Source: JAGLYP01 sp034659435 (lineage in GTDB: Bacteria > Patescibacteriota > Patescibacteriia > Patescibacteriales > UBA12075). Taken from it: a stretch of DNA of 18,255 nt. The translations under genes and the position numbers were made by a program. The DNA lies in NCBI GenBank assembly GCA_034659435.1, contig JAYEHJ010000043.1, positions 1 through 18,255 on the forward strand, given 5' to 3'. Below the pieces are notes generated by a model that was given only the letters and a program-made list of their open reading frames with translations, was not told where the DNA came from and did no database searches. Positions 6,444 through 13,033 of this stretch are shown here, one piece after another. The stretch's first letter is position 1. Every line of letters starts with the position of its first letter.

Positions 6444-6728
6444 TTAATATATTACTCGCCATCTCTTATCTTTGCTTAATGGCCTGCATTCAATAAAAAT
6501 AACTTTATCATCCTCTCTATATTGATTCTTTTCATCATGGACTTTATATTTCTTGCTTACTGTAAATCTCTTTTTATATTTGGGATGTATTTTTACCCTG
6601 TCCACTTTAACAACAATGGTTTTGTCCTGTTTGTCACTGGCAACAATCCCTTGAAATTTCTTTTTAATAACTTCTTTCTGCGTTTTATTTTTAGACGATT
6701 TTAAATTTTCTTCTTTTTTTTCACTCAT
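6444..6728 (-). CDS. rpsQ: 30S ribosomal protein S17
   Basis: S17 is an OB-fold primary 16S rRNA-binding protein of the 30S body. The S17 core begins near residue 23 (KKKFQGIVASDKQDKTIVVKVDR), followed by HPKYKKRFTVSKKYKVHDE and the ending CRPLSKDKRWRVI. At 94 residues it exceeds E. coli S17 (84) because of a charged N-terminal extension. It lies 15 nt after rpmC, the normal order. Confidence 0.97.
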   Translation of the reverse strand: MSEKKEENLKSSKNKTQKEVIKKKFQGIVASDKQDKTIVVKVDRVKIHPKYKKRFTVSKKYKVHDEKNQYREDDKVIFIECRPLSKDKRWRVIY

Positions 6729-6743
6729 ATAATTTTAAAAAAA

Positions 6744-6962
6744 TTATTTTTTTACTGTTTTTTTTGCCTTCTTTTTTTCTTTTCCAATATTTAACAGCAT
6801 TAAAATCCGTGCAATAGTTTGTCTGACAATTCTAATCTCTCTTATATTTTTTAATTGCTTATTGGTATCCTTAAACCTTAATTCGCGCAAATAATCGCGA
6901 TTTTCAGCCAAAAGCCTATGCAAATCTTTTTCTTCTTTTTTCTTTAATTCTTTAAATTCCAT
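6744..6962 (-). CDS. rpmC: 50S ribosomal protein L29
   Basis: L29 is a small helical protein near the tunnel exit and contributes to the docking site for trigger factor and SRP. The 72 residues begin MEFKELKKKEEKDLHRLL and contain the helical pair ending in IREIRIVRQTIARILMLL, the diagnostic C-terminal helix. A Lys-rich tail of about 12 residues follows. It sits 10 nt after rplP and 15 nt before rpsQ. Confidence 0.96.
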   Translation of the reverse strand: MEFKELKKKEEKDLHRLLAENRDYLRELRFKDTNKQLKNIREIRIVRQTIARILMLLNIGKEKKKAKKTVKK

Positions 6963-6972
6963 ATATCAACAA

Positions 6973-7377
6973 TTATTTAGTAATAAACTTGCATTTAACA
7001 GGTAATTTATAAGCGGCCAATTTCATTGCTTCTCTTGCCATATCCTCGCTAACGCCTTCCATTTCAAACATAATCGCGCCCGGCTTAACATTCGCGACAT
7101 AATAATCAACAGCGCCCTTGCCTTTGCCCATTGGAATTTCGCCGCCTTTTTTGGTTATCGGGGTGCTTGGGAATATTCTAACCCAAATTTTTCCGCCGCG
7201 CTTGGTATATCCTGTCATAACTCTTCTAGCAGCTTCAATTTGCCTGCTGGTAACCCAATGAGCGTCTATGCTTCTCAATCCAAAAGAGCCAAAACTGATT
7301 TTTGTCAATCTTGTTGCCTTGCCGCCGCGCTTCGGCTTATGCGACTTCCTATATTTGGTTTTTTTTGGCATTAACAT
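6973..7377 (-). CDS. rplP: 50S ribosomal protein L16
   Basis: L16 organises the A-site region and interacts with tRNA and the 5S-23S junction. The 134 residues match the usual 136. The N-terminus MLMPKKTKYRKSHKPKRGG is typical, with an alternative ATG two codons on; the first is kept because other bacterial L16 proteins begin M-L-x-P-K. Signatures are ARRVMTGYTKRGGKIWVRIFP and GKGKGAVDYYVANVKPG. The gap to rpsC is 149 nt and contains a 30-bp inverted repeat. Confidence 0.97.
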   Translation of the reverse strand: MLMPKKTKYRKSHKPKRGGKATRLTKISFGSFGLRSIDAHWVTSRQIEAARRVMTGYTKRGGKIWVRIFPSTPITKKGGEIPMGKGKGAVDYYVANVKPGAIMFEMEGVSEDMAREAMKLAAYKLPVKCKFITK

Positions 7378-7420
7378 ATTGTTTGTCTTCTGAATATACT
7401 ATTTTTAAAAATAATTCCTA

Positions 7421-7516
7421 CTCCTACGAATTACGAATTTTACGAATATACGAATATTTTTATTCAACGTTTAAATACAGCATTCATATATTCGTAAAAT
7501 TCGTAATTCGTAGGAG
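7421..7516. repeat. Perfect 30-bp inverted repeat between rpsC and rplP
   Basis: The arm at 7421-7450 and that at 7487-7516 are exact reverse complements, starting CTCCTACGAATTACG, with a 36-nt spacer. The arms are built from the repeated word TACGAAT. The transcript would fold into a 30-bp stem 10 nt after the rpsC stop. There is no adjacent U tract. 23 nt of the right arm recur at 4285-4307. Confidence 0.9.
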
Positions 7517-7526
7517 GACTGAATTA

Positions 7527-8216
7527 CTATCTCCTTTTTTTTCCAATCACCTCTCCTTTTTTATTTTCTTCTTTTTCAAATTTATCGCCTTTATAAATCC
7601 AAACTTTTACTCCGATTGCTCCGTAAGTAGTGCTTGCCGCTCCGCGGGCGTAATCTATATCGGCTCGCAAAGTATGCAAAGGCACTTTACCGAAAGTAAG
7701 CATTTCACTTCGGGCGATTTCAGCTCCGTTTAACCTGCCGCCTACGACAATTTTCACTCCAAGCGCGCCGGCCCTTTCTATTCTATTAATCGCTTGTTTC
7801 ATCACTCTTCTAAAAGGCATTCTTTTTTCAATATCCAAAATCATAGCCTGAACAATAATTTGCGCGCTCAGATTCGGCCTGTCAACTTCAAAAATATTCA
7901 GTTTAATGCTTCCAGGCTTAAAATTATATAAAAATTTGGAATGAATGGTTTTTTTAAGATCATCAACGCCCGTGCCTCCACGTCCTATTATCAACCCCGG
8001 CTTGGCGGTATAAATTCCAATGGTAATTTTATCCGTATTTCTTTCAACTTCCACCCTGTCAACTCCAGCTTCACTTAATTTTTTTAATAAAAATCGTTTT
8101 ACCTTAATATCCTGTTCAACATTACGCGCGTAAACAGCGCCAGCGCCAAACCAGCGGGACGTCCAAGTACGCGTGGTAGTCAAACGAAATACTTTTGGAT
8201 TGATTTTTTTTCCCAT
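7527..8216 (-). CDS. rpsC: 30S ribosomal protein S3
   Basis: S3 lies at the mRNA entry tunnel of the 30S head and helps unwind mRNA with S4 and S5. The 229 residues match the family (about 233 in E. coli). The protein begins MGKKINPKVFRL. The KH domain carries the GLIIGRGGTGVDDL loop at about 74-87 (GRGG at 78-81). The C-terminal domain includes GVKIVVGGRLNGAEIARSE and the ending VWIYKGDKFEKEE. It follows rplV with a 9-nt gap. Confidence 0.98.
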   Translation of the reverse strand: MGKKINPKVFRLTTTRTWTSRWFGAGAVYARNVEQDIKVKRFLLKKLSEAGVDRVEVERNTDKITIGIYTAKPGLIIGRGGTGVDDLKKTIHSKFLYNFKPGSIKLNIFEVDRPNLSAQIIVQAMILDIEKRMPFRRVMKQAINRIERAGALGVKIVVGGRLNGAEIARSEMLTFGKVPLHTLRADIDYARGAASTTYGAIGVKVWIYKGDKFEKEENKKGEVIGKKRR

Positions 8217-8225
8217 ATATTTTTT

Positions 8226-8816
8226 TTACCCGCTTTTGCGCCTAAATACTTTATTCATAAAACCTTTTTCACTCTTGCCTTCAATTTTCATATGCTTTCC
8301 ATGGCCTTCTCCGCGCGGATCAATTATTTTTTTATTATCAGCTTCTTTCCTGTCTGCTTTTATTTTCTTATTATCTTTATCGTCTTTGTCTTTAATTTTT
8401 ACGCCCTCAGCTTCTTTGGCTTTCGCGCCTAATTTTACCGGAGCGTCAATTTTGATTTTTTTAGACTTAACTTCGCCGCTGTCAATCAATTCGCCCAAAA
8501 TTAAATTAATATGGCTTGTTCTTTTTCTAATCGGAGTAGCTCGTCCGCGCGCTCTTGGTTTCCAGCGCTTCATAGTCGCGCCTTCATCCACTCTTATTTC
8601 TTTAATAAATAAATTATCTTGTTTTAATTCATAATTATTTTCTGCGTTGGCGCAAGCCGATTCAATAAGTTTTTTAACAGGCAAAACCGCTTTTTTATTA
8701 GTAAAGCGCAATTGATTGACGGCGTCTTGAACAGTTAATCCGCGCGCAATATCCGCAACTAATCTGACTTTTCGCGGAGACATTTTAATATATTTTGCCT
8801 TTGCTTTTACTTCCAT
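8226..8816 (-). CDS. rplV: 50S ribosomal protein L22 with long charged C-terminal tail
   Basis: L22 lines the nascent-peptide exit tunnel. The normal L22 fold occupies about residues 1-110: KYIKMSPRKVRLVADIARG at 9-27 and the beta-hairpin loop MKRWKPRARGRATPIRKRTSHI at 82-103. Family members usually end near residue 110-115. Here about 85 further residues follow, mostly Lys, Asp and Glu, ending in a basic GFMNKVFRRKSG. The tail is low complexity and probably disordered at the tunnel exit. It lies 11 nt after rpsS and 9 nt before rpsC. Confidence 0.97.
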   Translation of the reverse strand: MEVKAKAKYIKMSPRKVRLVADIARGLTVQDAVNQLRFTNKKAVLPVKKLIESACANAENNYELKQDNLFIKEIRVDEGATMKRWKPRARGRATPIRKRTSHINLILGELIDSGEVKSKKIKIDAPVKLGAKAKEAEGVKIKDKDDKDNKKIKADRKEADNKKIIDPRGEGHGKHMKIEGKSEKGFMNKVFRRKSG

Positions 8817-8827
8817 ATATAAATTTA

Positions 8828-9106
8828 TTATTTTTTAGTTTCTTTGGCTTTCTTGCCGCCATGACCGACAAATTTTCTGGTTGGCGAAAATTCGCCCAGC
8901 TTGTGTCCCACCATATTTTCCACAACATAAACAGGAACATGTTTTTTGCCATTATGCACGCCCAATGTAAAACCAACCATTTCCGGCGTAACTGTGCAAG
9001 AACGATCCCAAACCTTGATTATTGTTTTATCTCCGGGTTTTAGATTTTTTATTTTATTGATTATCCGCTCATTTACATACGGACCTTTTTTTAAACTTCT
9101 TGGCAT
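8828..9106 (-). CDS. rpsS: 30S ribosomal protein S19
   Basis: S19 is in the 30S head and contacts A-site tRNA and intersubunit bridge B1a. The 92 residues equal the E. coli length. The sequence begins MPRSLKKGPYVN and contains the signature HNGKKHVPVYVVENMVGHKLGEFSPTR near 50-76. The 145-nt gap from rplB is unusually long for this gene pair and contains a MITE-like repeat. Confidence 0.98.
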   Translation of the reverse strand: MPRSLKKGPYVNERIINKIKNLKPGDKTIIKVWDRSCTVTPEMVGFTLGVHNGKKHVPVYVVENMVGHKLGEFSPTRKFVGHGGKKAKETKK

Positions 9107-9180
9107 ATTTTAATTATTATTTGATGATTAACATATATTCTTTTTTCATCTTTTCAGATTATTTTATAGCTGCGCCTTTT

Positions 9181-9245
9181 AAAGAGATTCCCGATCATTT
9201 AATATAATTTCTCTGCGAAGCTAACGAGTGTCGGGAATGACAAAG
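9181..9245 (+). repeat. MITE-like palindromic repeat, copy C, between rplB and rpsS
   Basis: This copy carries arms ATTCCCGA (9187-9194) and TCGGGAAT (9231-9238), a perfect 8-bp inverted repeat. It shares the inner words GATCATTTAATATAAT and GCTAACGAGTG with copies A and B at the rplN/rplX island. Its right edge is only 6 nt from the rplB stop codon. No coding capacity. Confidence 0.85.
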
Positions 9246-9251
9246 TAGGGA

Positions 9252-10094
9252 TTATCTTCTTTTCTTGCCTCGCCTGCTTATTATAAATTTATTTGACGCT
9301 TTCTTTTGCTTTCTGGTTTTGACTCCCAATGCCGGTTTGCTCCAAGGCGTTTTTGGATGCTTTAATCCGATTGGCTGGTTGCCTTCGCCTCCGCCATGCG
9401 GATGGTCAACAGGATTCATCGCGCTTCCGCGAACTATCGGCCTAAAGCCCAAGCGCCTTTTTCTTCCGGCGCTTCCAAGTTTTATATGCCTTTTATCCTG
9501 ATTGCTTGCCCTTCCAATTGTGCAAAGGCACTCTTTCGCGATTAGCCGTATTTCGCCTGACGGCAACTTAACTTGCGCGTATTTTCCTTCCACTCCCATA
9601 ACATAAATCGCGTTTCCGGCTCCGCGCGCGATGCGTCCGCCTCCTCCGGATATCATTTCCAGATTATATATTGCCACGCCTGCGGGAATATATTTTACCG
9701 ACATGGCATTGCCTATTTTAATTTCTATTTTTTTCTTTGAACTAATAACTTTATCATCAACCTTCAAATCCATGGGAGACACAATATATCTTTTTGCTCC
9801 GTCAGCGTAATTTAATAACGCGATACGAGCCCCGCGATTCGGATCATATTCAATTGAGGCTACGCGCGCCGGAATATCATATTTATCCCGTTTAAAATCA
9901 ATAATCCTGATACAGCGCTTAGCTCCGCCGCCGCGATGCCTGACCGTAATCTTGCCTTGGGAATTCCTGCCGCCACTTCGCTTTTTAATTATAGTTAATC
10001 TTTTTTCAGGCTCGGTTTTTGTAATATCTAAAAAATCATCAAATCCAGCTTGACGCCTCCCCGGTGTAGTAGATTTTACTCTTTTAACTCCCAT
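9252..10094 (-). CDS. rplB: 50S ribosomal protein L2
   Basis: L2 is a primary 23S rRNA-binding protein needed for subunit association and close to the peptidyl transferase centre. From the ATG at 10094 it is 280 residues, beginning MGVKRVKSTTPGRR, the family start. A TTG 15 nt upstream would add five residues and is rejected. The signature RGSAMNPVDHPHGGGEG is at 222-238, including the conserved His231. The basic ending SNKFIISRRGKKRR is typical. A hairpin fills much of the gap from rplW. Confidence 0.98.
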   Translation of the reverse strand: MGVKRVKSTTPGRRQAGFDDFLDITKTEPEKRLTIIKKRSGGRNSQGKITVRHRGGGAKRCIRIIDFKRDKYDIPARVASIEYDPNRGARIALLNYADGAKRYIVSPMDLKVDDKVISSKKKIEIKIGNAMSVKYIPAGVAIYNLEMISGGGGRIARGAGNAIYVMGVEGKYAQVKLPSGEIRLIAKECLCTIGRASNQDKRHIKLGSAGRKRRLGFRPIVRGSAMNPVDHPHGGGEGNQPIGLKHPKTPWSKPALGVKTRKQKKASNKFIISRRGKKRR

Positions 10095-10121
10095 ATACTC
10101 AATTTTCAATTTTCAATTACG

Positions 10122-10163
10122 AATTACGAATTATATTATTTTTTTATAATATAATTTGTAATT
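10122..10163. repeat. 18-bp inverted repeat in the rplW-rplB gap
   Basis: The arms at 10122-10139 and 10146-10163 pair at 17 of 18 positions around a six-T spacer. Flanking words CAATTAC and GTAATTG could extend the stem with bulges. In the transcript the loop is A-rich, so this is not a standard terminator. The arm words (AATTACGAATT) resemble those of the 7421-7516 repeat. Confidence 0.75.
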
Positions 10164-10187
10164 GATAATTCGTAATTGATAATTGCT

Positions 10188-10670
10188 TTAAACTCCTTCA
10201 TAAAAATTAATGCTTTTGCCTTTTGGCAATGTTACAATCGCCTTTTTCCAATCTTTTCTTTTTCCTCTGATTTTGCCGCTGCGGGTTTTTTTGCCTGGCA
10301 TAGACACGACATTAACTTTAACCGGCTTAACCCAGTAAACCTCTAAAACGGCTTTGCTTATTTCAATCTTATTCGCGCTATTTTCAACAACAAAAAAATA
10401 TTTTCCCAATGCGCCTAAATCGCCTGCTTTTTCAGTAATTAACGGCTTTGACAAAACTCTGTAAGCTCTTCCCGCTCTCGCGGTCTTTCCTTTTATTCCT
10501 TTTTTGCTAGAGCCTACAGTCTTTACTTTACCTGCCTCGCCAGCATACAAATCTTTCATGCTTTTCTTAGTGTCAGCCTTAACATCCCGAACTTTTTTTG
10601 TGTCTGCCACAGCCTTATCTGCCTTTTTTATCTTGTCATCCTTTTTAATTATTTTATCAAATATTTTCAT
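10188..10670 (-). CDS. rplW: 50S ribosomal protein L23 with long basic N-terminal extension
   Basis: L23 sits at the tunnel exit and docks trigger factor and SRP. The L23 core runs from about residue 70 (AYRVLSKPLITEKA) to the end, including NSANKIEISKAVLEVYWVKPVKVN and PGKKTRSGKIRGKRKDWKKAIVTL. At 160 residues it exceeds the usual 95-100 by an N-terminal extension of about 70 residues. That extension is Lys/Asp/Ala-rich and contains ADTKK twice (22-26, 33-36 region). The start codon overlaps the rplD stop as ATGA, indicating translational coupling. Confidence 0.97.
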   Translation of the reverse strand: MKIFDKIIKKDDKIKKADKAVADTKKVRDVKADTKKSMKDLYAGEAGKVKTVGSSKKGIKGKTARAGRAYRVLSKPLITEKAGDLGALGKYFFVVENSANKIEISKAVLEVYWVKPVKVNVVSMPGKKTRSGKIRGKRKDWKKAIVTLPKGKSINFYEGV

Positions 10671-11329
10671 TTATATGTTTCTTCAATTTTTTTAACACAA
10701 TCTTTACTAACCAGCAAATCACGATATTTTAATAAATCCAATATATTAATATTATCCAAATTTATTAATTTTACTCCGCTAATATTTCTAAAAGAATATT
10801 TTGCTTTCTCATCTTTTTTATCATTAATAGCTAGTATACTGCGCTTTATTTTATTATCTTTACTGCCTTTGTTAATTTTCTTTTCCAATTTTTTAAGCAT
10901 CAAATCAGCTGTCTTTGTTTTAAACTCTTTAATTTCAAATTTATCCAAAATCAACATTTTGCTTTCGTTTGTTTTATCGCTCAAAACCATACATAAGGCT
11001 TTCCTTTTCATTTTTTTATTAATATCTTTCTTAAAATTTCTTTCACTGCGCGGACCAAATGTAACCCCGCCGCCTTTCCAAATCGGAGACCTGCTTGATC
11101 CGGCGCGAGCCCTGCCTGTTCCTTTCTGCCGCCACGGCTTTTTACCTCCCCCGCGAACCTCGCTTCTGTCTTTAGTACACGCCAAAACCTGCCGTTCATT
11201 ACCCATCTGCGCCAGCATAGCCTGATGCACAAGCGCCTCATTCGCTTTCACGCCAAAAACCTTGTCAGACAACTTCAAATCCCCGACTGTTTCCGCTTTT
11301 TGGTTGTAAATTTTAACTGCTATTGACAT
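10667..11329 (-). CDS. rplD: 50S ribosomal protein L4
   Basis: L4 reaches into the exit tunnel constriction and, in E. coli, represses the S10 operon. The 220 residues include the tunnel loop GGGKKPWRQKGTGRARAG at 60-77 and FGPRSERNF at 91-99. The C-terminal half is Lys-rich and slightly longer than in E. coli L4 (201). It starts 6 nt after rplC, and its TGA stop overlaps the rplW ATG. I see no evident S10-type leader structure in the sequence. Confidence 0.97.
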   Translation of the reverse strand: MSIAVKIYNQKAETVGDLKLSDKVFGVKANEALVHQAMLAQMGNERQVLACTKDRSEVRGGGKKPWRQKGTGRARAGSSRSPIWKGGGVTFGPRSERNFKKDINKKMKRKALCMVLSDKTNESKMLILDKFEIKEFKTKTADLMLKKLEKKINKGSKDNKIKRSILAINDKKDEKAKYSFRNISGVKLINLDNINILDLLKYRDLLVSKDCVKKIEETYK

Positions 11330-11335
11330 AAATTA

Positions 11336-12229
11336 TTACTTTTTATTTTTCCCATCAATCTTCTCTTTAGCCTCAACAACTTCCTTTTCAACTTCCTCAG
11401 GAGTTTCAGCTTTTTTCTCAGATTCAGACGCAACATTTTGCGCTTCTTTCTCAGTCTTAGACGCAACATTTTGCGTCTCTACGGTTTTATTTTCAACTTT
11501 TTTATCATCATTTTTAATTTCACCTTCTTTCTTTTCTCTTGATTCTTGATTCTTGATTCTTGATTCTTCATTACCACTTTCAACTTTTAACTTTTCACTT
11601 TTAACTACTAGTTCCCCATCCCCCGAAATCATCACCAGCGAATTTCTAGCGCCTGAAACAGCGCCTTTAACCAATAAAATATCATTTTCCAAATCAACGT
11701 CAACAACTTCTAAATTTTTAATTGTAACTCTGTCTCCGCCCATGCGTCCGCCCATTCGCGTTCCCTTGAAAACATGAGCCGGTCCTGTAGCGCCGATAGA
11801 GCCAGGCATTCTTAGCTGGTCTTTGTTGCCATGTGTCTTTTTCGTGCCTTTAAAACCGTGCCTTTTGACTACTCCCTGAAACCCTTTGCCTTTGCTTGTT
11901 GAAGTAACTTGAATTTTATCTCCCTTTGCGAAAAAACCAAGATCAACTATATCGCCTGTCTTTAATTTTTTAGTTTCTTCGGCTGAAAGTCTGAATTCTC
12001 TTACTTTTTCAAAATTTCCCAATTTTTTAAAATGCCCTTTTTGCGGTTTTTTAATATTTTTTTCCTTGCGAACGCCAAAACCAAGCTGCGCCGCGCCATA
12101 GCCGTCTTTTTCCATATTCTTAATCTGCGTAACAACGCATCTCCCTGTCTTAACCTTGGTAACGGCAACAACTGTATCACCCTGCCAAACCTGAGTCATT
12201 TCTATTTTTTTCCCTATGATAAATTTCAT
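11336..12229 (-). CDS. rplC: 50S ribosomal protein L3 with repeat-derived C-terminal tail
   Basis: L3 is an early-assembling protein whose loops approach the peptidyl transferase centre. The L3 core covers about residues 1-202: KGKGFQGVVKRHGFKG near 113-128, MPGSIGATGPAHVFKGTRMG near 141-160, ending GARNSLVMISG. L3 usually stops there (209 in E. coli). Here about 95 further residues follow, rich in Lys, Glu and Ser. The tail's DNA contains several short repeats: GATTCTT four times, an AACTTTTAACTTTTCACTT stretch, and two copies of AGACGCAACATTTTGCG. It is probably disordered. Start at 12229; no Shine-Dalgarno is visible. Confidence 0.97.
   Translation of the reverse strand: MKFIIGKKIEMTQVWQGDTVVAVTKVKTGRCVVTQIKNMEKDGYGAAQLGFGVRKEKNIKKPQKGHFKKLGNFEKVREFRLSAEETKKLKTGDIVDLGFFAKGDKIQVTSTSKGKGFQGVVKRHGFKGTKKTHGNKDQLRMPGSIGATGPAHVFKGTRMGGRMGGDRVTIKNLEVVDVDLENDILLVKGAVSGARNSLVMISGDGELVVKSEKLKVESGNEESRIKNQESREKKEGEIKNDDKKVENKTVETQNVASKTEKEAQNVASESEKKAETPEEVEKEVVEAKEKIDGKNKK
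11426..11478. repeat. Two in-frame copies of a palindromic AGACGCAA repeat in rplC
   Basis: AGACGCAACATTTTGCG occurs at 11426-11442 and 11459-11475, a 33-nt (11-codon) period. The second copy is a perfect 8-bp palindrome, AGACGCAA-CATT-TTGCGTCT (11459-11478), followed by CTAC. On the coding strand the copies encode the repeated residues QNVAS in the L3 tail (about 253-257 and 264-268). Confidence 0.85.
11541..11568. repeat. Heptanucleotide tandem repeat inside the rplC tail
   Basis: GATTCTT is repeated four times exactly. Because seven is not a multiple of three, the protein repeats only every seven residues (ESRIKNQESR, about 221-231). The adjacent 11576-11608 consists of AACTTTTAAC/CTTTTCACTT words that encode about residues 208-218. 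Confidence 0.9.
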
Positions 12230-12282
12230 ATATACTTAAATATATTTTTTATTTTAATCATTTTTTGCAATTCACGTATTAT

Positions 12283-12360
12283 AGATTTCTCCGCTCCGTT
12301 CTACCCCAAGGGCACTTCCGTTGGGCGCGCTGCCGCTTCACTCCGGTCGAAATAACAAAA
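12283..12360. repeat. GC-rich palindromic intergenic repeat upstream of rplC
   Basis: The element begins AGATTTCTCCG and ends CCGGTCGAAATAAC, with ATTTC/GAAAT as outer arms. An inner stem is formed by CCCAA (12305-12309) and TTGGG (12321-12325). It is far richer in G+C than its surroundings. From memory, repeats beginning GATTTCTCC and ending GGTCGAAAT are common in environmental genomes; this was not checked. It would be part of the rplC leader. Confidence 0.65.
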
Positions 12361-12568
12361 GAATTTGTGAAAACAAAAACCGGTTTCCTAAAAAAACCAG
12401 CAAACGCAACTTTTTAAATATAACAAAAAATAAATAAATATTAATTGCTTGATTTTGTCCGTTTTGCGAGTATTTTGCTTCCTTTTTAAAAATTATTAAT
12501 TTATTACACACTATCCAAAGAACGGAGTTGCGTAAAAAATCAAAATTTCTATTACTAATATCTATAAT

Positions 12569-12597
12569 AGTATATACTATTTTTTAAAATAATGCAA
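12569..12597 (-). promoter_or_regulatory. Possible promoter for rplC onward
   Basis: On the minus strand TTGCAT (12592-12597), a 17-nt spacer and TATACT (12569-12574) give a plausible -35/-10 pair just after the rpsJ stop. The -10 lies within the 14-bp perfect palindrome ATAGTATATACTAT (12567-12580), which could act as an operator. In A+T-rich DNA such matches arise by chance, so support is weak. Confidence 0.35.
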
Positions 12598-12602
12598 GCC
12601 GC

Positions 12603-12962
12603 CTACATTTTAATCTCAACATCAACTCCAGCAGGAAGGCTAAGGTTGGTCAAATCGGCAATGGTTTTTGCTGACGGGTCAACAATATCAATAAGCCTTT
12701 TATGCGTTCTCATCTCATATTGATCTCTTGCGTCCTTATGCACGAATGTTGAACGATTAACCGTGTACTTCTTTTTCTCGGTTGGCAAGGGAATCGGTCC
12801 GAAAATTTGCGCGCCGCTTCTTTGCGCCATATCAATAATCGTTTTGGTGGACTGATCAATAATCTTATGATCAAAGGCTTTGATTTTAATGCGGATTTTT
12901 TGCTTAAAATCATTATTCTCTTGTAAATTTTCGTCTTTTTTACTGTCTTTTGCTTCTGACAT
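12603..12962 (-). CDS. rpsJ: 30S ribosomal protein S10
   Basis: S10 is a 30S head protein and, as NusE, an antitermination partner of NusB. The S10 core starts near residue 22 (KIRIKIKAFDHKIIDQSTKTI) and includes FGPIPLPTEKKKYTVNRSTFVHKDARDQYEMRTHKR and DLTNLSLPAGVDVEIKM. At 119 residues it is longer than E. coli S10 (103) because of an acidic N-terminal extension of about 20 residues. It lies between a terminator-like hairpin after tuf and the 373-nt gap before rplC, so it may be expressed partly on its own. Confidence 0.97.
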   Translation of the reverse strand: MSEAKDSKKDENLQENNDFKQKIRIKIKAFDHKIIDQSTKTIIDMAQRSGAQIFGPIPLPTEKKKYTVNRSTFVHKDARDQYEMRTHKRLIDIVDPSAKTIADLTNLSLPAGVDVEIKM

Positions 12963-13002
12963 GATTAAAATTTTATAAATTTAATATAAACAAACACTAT
13001 AA

Positions 13003-13025
13003 AGCTCCCTAAATTTTAGGGAGCT
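13003..13025 (-). terminator. Terminator-like hairpin after tuf
   Basis: AGCTCCCTAAA (13003-13013) and TTTAGGGAGCT (13015-13025) are exact inverted repeats. They form a stem of about 9 bp with an A+T loop, starting 8 nt after the tuf stop. The following transcript reads UUAUAGUGUUUGUUUAU, only moderately U-rich, so termination may be partial. It would separate the str unit from rpsJ and the S10 genes. Confidence 0.65.
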
Positions 13026-13033
13026 GTAAGTAT

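Larger units (their letters stand above)
12230..12602. other. 373-nt gap between rpsJ and rplC
   Basis: In most bacteria rpsJ and rplC are adjacent. Here the gap contains a possible minus-strand promoter overlapping a 14-bp palindrome (12567-12597) and a GC-rich palindromic repeat (12283-12360). It also has an 8-bp inverted pair, ACGCAACT (12404-12411) and AGTTGCGT (12526-12533). I see no open frame of note. The rest is A+T rich. Confidence 0.6.

Noticed and set aside
6372..6445. CRISPR-like array
   Set aside because: Units are 14 bp, directly adjacent, and have no unique spacers or cas genes.
7421..7516. Intrinsic terminator after rpsC
   Set aside because: The stem is not followed by a U tract and the operon continues with rplP.
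10095..10109. Five-codon extension of L2 from a TTG
   Set aside because: L2 proteins start at the MG-(I/V) methionine, which is at 10094.
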